From NCBI RefSeq assembly GCF_014647475.1, contig NZ_BMPG01000002.1, forward strand, positions 372,001 to 436,000: a stretch of DNA of 64,000 nt, read 5' to 3'. The stretch's first letter is position 1; every line of letters begins with the position of its first letter. The notes under the pieces are model-generated. The model was given only the letters and a program-made list of their open reading frames with translations, ran no database searches and was not told where the DNA came from. A program made the translations under genes and the position numbers. Below, in pieces: positions 60,275-64,000 of this stretch. Source of the stretch: Halocalculus aciditolerans. Its GTDB lineage: Archaea; Halobacteriota; Halobacteria; Halobacteriales; Halobacteriaceae.

Positions 60275-60393
60275 ACCGAGAGGGCGTCCCCCGGCGACTT
60301 CTAACTACTGCTCTCGGCGGTTGTGAACAGTCGAGAACTCCGAGGGCGGGCGTCCGGGAAACGGAGCGGAGCTTCCGGGCGTCGAAGAGGGAG

Positions 60394-61254
60394 TTAGGTC
60401 TCCAGGCGGAGCGCGACGAGCGCCGCGCCGAAGAGCGCGGCCATGCCGGCGGCGACGCCGAAGCCGGGCGACTGCGTCCGCGTCGTCGTCTGCGGAGAGT
60501 CAGTAGGTGAATCGGTGTTCGCGGTGTCGTCGCCGGTGGTCTGGCTCGACGTGTCGGCGTCGCTGGTGTCCGCGGAGCCGTCGTTCGTGCCGGCGGAGTT
60601 CGACTGCGTGCCGACGTCGAGCGTCGCGGTCGTCTCGCCGCCGCTCGACTGCGGGTTCACGTCGAGGCCGACGTCGTAGGAGCCGGCGCTCGGGTTCTGG
60701 ACGTTCTCGTAGACGACCACGACTTCGTCGCCCGCGTGGGGGCTGTAGGAGCCGTCGAGGCCGACGAGGAGCGCGTGGCCGTTGTCGTCGGCGTTGACGC
60801 TCCCGAGGCTGTTGGAGACGTCGACGTCGATGGCCGCGCCGGACTGGTCGTCGCCGCGGTCGATACCGACTTTCGCGATGTCGCCCTGGCCGACGGTGCT
60901 CACGTCGGTCCACGAGTAGTTCACGGCGAACCCGGTGAGGGAGCCACCGGCCGCGCCGTCAGTGACGGTTGCGGTCGCCGTGTGCGTCACTGTCGCGTTC
61001 GCGTCGGCGGGGCTGGACGTGACCGAGCCCGCGGACGCGGCGGCCGCGAATCCCGTCACGGCCGCGAGCGCCACGAGGGCGACGAGGAGTAGACTGATAA
61101 TACGACTCGGTTCGGCAGACGAGTCGGTACCGATACGACTCGGTTCGGCAGACGAGTCGGTACCGATACGACCCGGTTCGACAGACGAGTCGGTACCGAT
61201 ACGACCCGGTTCGACAGACGGGTCGGTGTCGAGAGAGCGCGTTCGCTGTGTCAT
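60394..61254 (-). CDS. PGF-CTERM surface protein with N-terminal tandem repeats
   Basis: A 286-residue surface protein. The C-terminus has a Thr-rich stretch, PGFGVAAGMAALFGAALVAL and a basic end, the PGF-CTERM archaeosortase signal. A hydrophobic segment at about 54-77 (IISLLLVALVALAAVTGFAA) is the export signal. The residues before it contain four tandem 11-residue repeats (GRIGTDSSAEP type), encoded by 33-base repeats. The middle is beta-rich, perhaps cohesin-like (DVSNSLGSVNADDNGHALLV). No Met just before the hydrophobic stretch supports a shorter start, so the long N-terminal region is odd but kept. Function: cell-surface, unknown. Confidence 0.8.
   Translation of the reverse strand: MTQRTRSLDTDPSVEPGRIGTDSSVEPGRIGTDSSAEPSRIGTDSSAEPSRIISLLLVALVALAAVTGFAAAASAGSVTSSPADANATVTHTATATVTDGAAGGSLTGFAVNYSWTDVSTVGQGDIAKVGIDRGDDQSGAAIDVDVSNSLGSVNADDNGHALLVGLDGSYSPHAGDEVVVVYENVQNPSAGSYDVGLDVNPQSSGGETTATLDVGTQSNSAGTNDGSADTSDADTSSQTTGDDTANTDSPTDSPQTTTRTQSPGFGVAAGMAALFGAALVALRLET
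61102..61233. repeat. Four 33-base tandem repeats inside the PGF-CTERM gene
   Basis: Copies start at 61102, 61135, 61168 and 61201. Each begins ACGACtCGGTTCGgCAGACG or its close variant. The first two copies and the last two form pairs, so the array grew by stepwise duplication. It is in frame (11 residues each). Confidence 0.9.
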
Positions 61255-61416
61255 TGGTGTGAGTACCAGCGTGAGGCTGCGTCGCTCCCGTCTACCCGGG
61301 CGGTCTGAAAAAGGGGTACGGCCACTCGACAGCGCGCTGTCGGGAATCGGGTCGTGAGCCGCCGATACGCGTGGTCTTTCGTTATCGTTTTGCCGTCGCC
61401 GGGAGAGACTCAGGGC

Positions 61417-61884
61417 GTGACGGGTCTCTACTACGAGGAGTTCGAGGTCGGCGAGACCATCGAACACGAGAAGCGACGCACGGTCTCCGAGGCGGACAAT
61501 CAGGCGTTCTGCGACATGACGATGAACCAGCAGCCGCTCCACCTCGACGCCGACTTCGCGGCCGACACGCAGTTCGGCGAGCGCCTCGTGAACGGGCTCT
61601 ACACGATGAGCCTCGCCGTCGGGGTCTCCATCCCCGACACGACCGACGGGACGATTGTCGCGAACCTCTCCTACGACAACGTCGAACACCCGAACCCCGT
61701 CTTCCACGGCGACACGCTCCGCGCGCAGTCCACCGTGACCGATAAGCGCGAGACGAGCGACGGCGAGCGCGGCGTCGTGACGATGCACGTCGAAGCCTAC
61801 AAAGTGAACGGCGACGGCGACGACGAGCTCGTCTGCGAGTTCGACCGCACCGCGCTCAGTCTGAAGCGAGCGAACGCGGAGTGA
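61417..61884 (+). CDS. MaoC-family dehydratase
   Basis: A 155-residue hotdog-fold (R)-enoyl-CoA hydratase-like protein. GLYYEEFEVGETIEHEKRRT starts the domain. EADNQAFCDMTMNQQPLHLD is the MaoC signature with the active Asp/His type pair (usual DxNxxH; here DMTMNQQPLH). Start GTG 61417 was chosen by family N-terminus; the open frame from 61354 adds an unlikely leader. It could hydrate beta-methylfumaryl-CoA-like or enoyl substrates. The CitE-like gene nearby suggests a link to mesaconyl/malyl-CoA chemistry, but they are not in one operon. Confidence 0.83.
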   Translation: MTGLYYEEFEVGETIEHEKRRTVSEADNQAFCDMTMNQQPLHLDADFAADTQFGERLVNGLYTMSLAVGVSIPDTTDGTIVANLSYDNVEHPNPVFHGDTLRAQSTVTDKRETSDGERGVVTMHVEAYKVNGDGDDELVCEFDRTALSLKRANAE

Positions 61885-61945
61885 GGAAGAGACGGAGGGG
61901 AAGGGAGGGGCCGGTTTCTTGTGGCGGGCGGCACGAGGGGCGAGT

Positions 61946-62605
61946 GTGCCCCCTGAATCCACGCTCGACTCCGCCGACCTCGACTGGCTGACGCTCGACG
62001 ACGGCGAGTCCGTCGTCTGGGCCGGAAACCCCCACGAGAGCAGCATGCTGCCATCCGTCCTCATGGGTCTCCCGCTCTGTCTCGTCCTCGTCGGCTTCGC
62101 CGTCATCGCCGAGGCCTACCTCAGCCGGGAGAACACGCAGTTCGTCGTCACCACCGACGCCCTCTACAAGAAGACCGGTATCTTCTCGCGAGACGTCCAG
62201 CGCATCGACTTCGAGAAAGTCCAGAACACCTCGTACAGCCAGGGCTTCTTCGGCACGCGCTTCGGCTACGGCGACGTCGACGTCTCCACCGCCGGCGGCT
62301 CCGGCGTCGAGATGCGCTTCGGCTCCGTCCCCGACCCGAAGGGCGTGCAGGAGCTCGTCAACAAGCGCGTGAAAGCCGGCCGCCCGAGCGACACGGAGAC
62401 TGGGGAGTCGAAAGGCGACGTGCTCGACGACATCCTCACCGAACTCCGCGCCATCCGCCACGCCGTCGAGGCCGACGCGAACGCGGACGACGTCGGCGAC
62501 ATCGACAGCGGCGACGTCGACGCCGACGACACCGAGGATGCGGCGGGCCGGGGGAGCGCCGTCACGAGACGCGTGAGCGACGACACCTTCTCCGACGGCC
62601 GATGA
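61946..62605 (+). CDS. bPH2 (YdbS-like) membrane protein
   Basis: A 219-residue protein with a bacterial PH domain type 2. MLPSVLMGLPLCLVLVGFAV is the membrane part. The domain includes TQFVVTTDALYKKTGIFSRD, then VQRIDFEKVQNTSYSQGFFG and GYGDVDVSTAGGSGVEMRFG. An acidic helical tail (about 140-219) follows. GTG at 61946 is the selected start; TTG at 61919 also is possible. The stop overlaps the next bPH2 gene start (ATGA). Such pairs are common; function unknown. Confidence 0.8.
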   Translation: MPPESTLDSADLDWLTLDDGESVVWAGNPHESSMLPSVLMGLPLCLVLVGFAVIAEAYLSRENTQFVVTTDALYKKTGIFSRDVQRIDFEKVQNTSYSQGFFGTRFGYGDVDVSTAGGSGVEMRFGSVPDPKGVQELVNKRVKAGRPSDTETGESKGDVLDDILTELRAIRHAVEADANADDVGDIDSGDVDADDTEDAAGRGSAVTRRVSDDTFSDGR

Positions 62606-63207
62606 GCGAGCACGACGAGGGAGGGACAGACGAGACGGAGCGGACGAAGAGCGCGCCGGTCAGCGACGCGATTCCGCTCGGCGACGGCGAGACGGTCGTC
62701 TGGGTCGGTCGCCCGCGCTGGACCGTCGCCCTCCCCGCCGTCGCCGTCGGCCTCGTGCTCGCGCTCGCCGCCGGCGTCGTCGCGTGGCGAACCGGATTCT
62801 GGCCGCTCTACGCCGTCGTTCCGTTCGGCCTCGCGCTCGCCGGCTGGCGGGAGGTCGCGCGCCGCGGCGTCCAGTACGCCGTCACCGACCGCGCCGTCTA
62901 CGTCAAACGCGGCGTGCTCGGCCGCCGCGTCACCCAAGTCACCCTCGACACCGTCCAGAACAGCTCGTCCCGGCAGAGCGTGTCCGGCTCGCTCTTCGGC
63001 TACGGCACCGTCCACGTCGCCGTCGCCGGCGGCGCGGACCTCGCCTTCGACCGCGTCGACGACCCGTCCGGTGTCCGCCGCCTCCTCGACGACCAACTCC
63101 AGCAGACCAGCGGCGAGCTTCCGGGCAGTCTCGACGACTGGCGCGCCGTCCGCGGGGAAGTCCGCGCGCTTCGACGCGCTCTCGCCAACGACGACGGCCA
63201 GAGGTAG
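62602..63207 (+). CDS. bPH2 (YdbS-like) membrane protein
   Basis: A 201-residue relative of the gene before it. After an acidic N-terminus, two helices (WTVALPAVAVGLVLALAAGV and GFWPLYAVVPFGLALAGWRE) are followed by the PH strands: VQYAVTDRAVYVKRGVLGRR, TLDTVQNSSSRQSVSGSLFG and GYGTVHVAVAGG. The start overlaps the preceding stop, so the two products are coupled and may form a hetero-oligomer at the inner membrane face. Function unknown. Confidence 0.82.
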   Translation: MSEHDEGGTDETERTKSAPVSDAIPLGDGETVVWVGRPRWTVALPAVAVGLVLALAAGVVAWRTGFWPLYAVVPFGLALAGWREVARRGVQYAVTDRAVYVKRGVLGRRVTQVTLDTVQNSSSRQSVSGSLFGYGTVHVAVAGGADLAFDRVDDPSGVRRLLDDQLQQTSGELPGSLDDWRAVRGEVRALRRALANDDGQR

Positions 63208-63345
63208 CGTTCCGCGTCGTCGGTTCCACGCGAAGTCGACCTATCGAGACCGGTCGCCAGCAGTTTCCGCTTCAGCGTTGCAGAACAGCCTGAGAGCGAA
63301 CACCTACTTGCGGATATAATGACTCACGCCCGGCCATCAATTCAA
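63208..63345. other. Intergenic region at a composition change
   Basis: Between two convergent genes, the base composition falls from about 67% to about 50% GC. No gene, RNA or repeat is seen. Confidence 0.4.
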
Positions 63346-63711
63346 TCAACACCGATACAGTACCGCTACCTCCTCATTTTCCGTGATTCGTATCTCTCCC
63401 CCAGAACACCGCCCTGCATCCCAGGTTACCTCCGCAACTGACCCATCGCATTCCACTTCCACAGTGTAGGACTCCTTCCGTGTGGTTTCGTATACCGTCT
63501 GATACTCCGCGGTATCGAGTCTAAACGCCTGGCTTTCGAGCACCTCACCACCAGACTGAATCGTGATGATTCCGGAGACTGTGTTGTCGCCATTGTTCCG
63601 CAAAGTCAAACTGGAACTGCTATTCGACAAGCTCCCCAAACAACCACTGATCGAGGCCACACCCGCTCCAGCCACTAACCCACCAATATAACGACGACGA
63701 GTATGATTCAT
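63346..63711 (-). CDS. Tat lipoprotein, AT-rich
   Basis: A 121-residue secreted lipoprotein. MNHTRRRYIGGLVAGAGVAS then ISGCLG has the twin-arginine motif and lipobox with Cys24. The mature part is beta-rich (SLTLRNNGDNTVSGIITIQS, VYETTRKESYTVEVECDG) with an immunoglobulin-like look. Composition is near 50% GC with A/T-ending codons, unlike the bPH2 genes beside it, so it is likely acquired. A TATA-like box (minus CTATTTTTATCC, about 63732-63743) gives the start at 63711. Such short haloarchaeal lipoproteins are common; function unknown. Confidence 0.75.
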   Translation of the reverse strand: MNHTRRRYIGGLVAGAGVASISGCLGSLSNSSSSLTLRNNGDNTVSGIITIQSGGEVLESQAFRLDTAEYQTVYETTRKESYTVEVECDGSVAEVTWDAGRCSGGEIRITENEEVAVLYRC

Positions 63712-63920
63712 AACATCACATCGGCTACCCTGGATAAAAATAGAGGTTACTGGGAGTGACTCATTCCATCTCAGCCAGAATTCCTGGTCGGTAAGTGATT
63801 TGTTCACTGTATCGAGTAAGGGTTCGTATTATCGGCTGAAGCAGGTGAAGGTTCAAATAGGGAGAGGAGGCCACACAGCGGTATCACCTGACGACCAGCG
63901 CGTGCGCGCCAGCGAAATCC

Positions 63921-63961
63921 GGCGGAACGATGCGCACGCGACGACGCCTGTTCGTTCCGCC
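63921..63961. repeat. 10-base inverted repeat with 21-base spacer
   Basis: GGCGGAACGA (63921-63930) and TCGTTCCGCC (63952-63961) are exact complements near the right window edge. The rest of 63808-64000 holds no supported gene. Role unknown. Confidence 0.5.
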
Positions 63962-64000
63962 TGCACGCCACACACTCTCTCGCTCGGGCAACCTTCTTCG

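Noticed and set aside
61102-61233. CRISPR-like array in the PGF-CTERM gene
   Set aside because: The 33-base units are contiguous and in frame with the coding sequence, without spacers.

Overview
The window comes from an extremely halophilic archaeon (class Halobacteria). The DNA is very GC-rich with third-position G/C codons, the proteins are strongly acidic, and archaeal signature genes are present: TFB, TFE, AglB, Trm56, Tat lipoproteins, a PGF-CTERM surface protein and TrmB. Many genes have a TATA-like box 24-30 bases before the start codon, as expected for leaderless haloarchaeal mRNAs. I cannot name the genus. No rRNA, tRNA, CRISPR array, insertion sequence or complete prophage is visible.

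Layout. 1-7.8 kb: end of an MFS transporter, a coupled TraB-like/M50 membrane-protein pair, a lipoprotein, a flavin reductase-like enzyme, a hotdog thioesterase, and a 79-base tandem repeat. 7-32 kb: a large surface-glycosylation and cell-envelope locus. It holds aglB (oligosaccharyltransferase) followed by a PopT/DUF368 lipid-phosphate translocase homologue, three glycosyltransferases (one AT-rich and probably acquired), an oligosaccharide flippase and three alkaline-phosphatase-fold enzymes. A six-gene operon follows: UDP-sulfoquinovose-synthase-like, two epimerases, two sugar nucleotidyltransferases and glmS. A TrmB-family regulator sits beside it, with a TrmB-like operator on the operon promoter. 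Nearby are a KaiC-like ATPase, NhaC, a BsuPI protein, a further epimerase and an SDR. 32.8-38.8 kb: conserved housekeeping operon trm56, tfe, DUF2110, lipoprotein, cinA-like, then a 37-aa micro-gene, an NAD-kinase-like protein and an AbrB-PhoU regulator. 38.9-46.6 kb: three tandem beta-propeller paralogues (two with Tat signals), a PadR regulator, a Gfo/Idh/MocA oxidoreductase, a parA-like pair and tfb.

46.6-64 kb: a 40-aa membrane micro-protein convergent with a CHAT-domain (caspase-fold) protease, an aldehyde dehydrogenase, a REC-PAS regulator, a RIO-like kinase, an acyl-CoA dehydrogenase and gamma-glutamyltransferase. Next is a divergent pair of glutamate dehydrogenase paralogues flanked by near-identical inverted repeats. 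Then come a CitE-like lyase, a PGF-CTERM protein with an in-frame 33-base tandem repeat, a MaoC dehydratase, two overlapping bPH2 genes and an AT-rich Tat lipoprotein.

Most notable points: (1) the gdh pair is bounded by inverted repeats far more alike than the genes themselves, and each carries a 12-bp hairpin in which all three substituted pairs changed on both sides; (2) one epimerase gene appears to start with ATT, overlapping the upstream TAA stop; (3) a TACT-N8-GAGTA operator lies beside a TrmB regulator, in front of a sulfoquinovose/nucleotide-sugar operon; (4) aglB is coupled to a PopT/DUF368 gene; (5) an archaeal CHAT protease has a compositionally foreign C-terminus.
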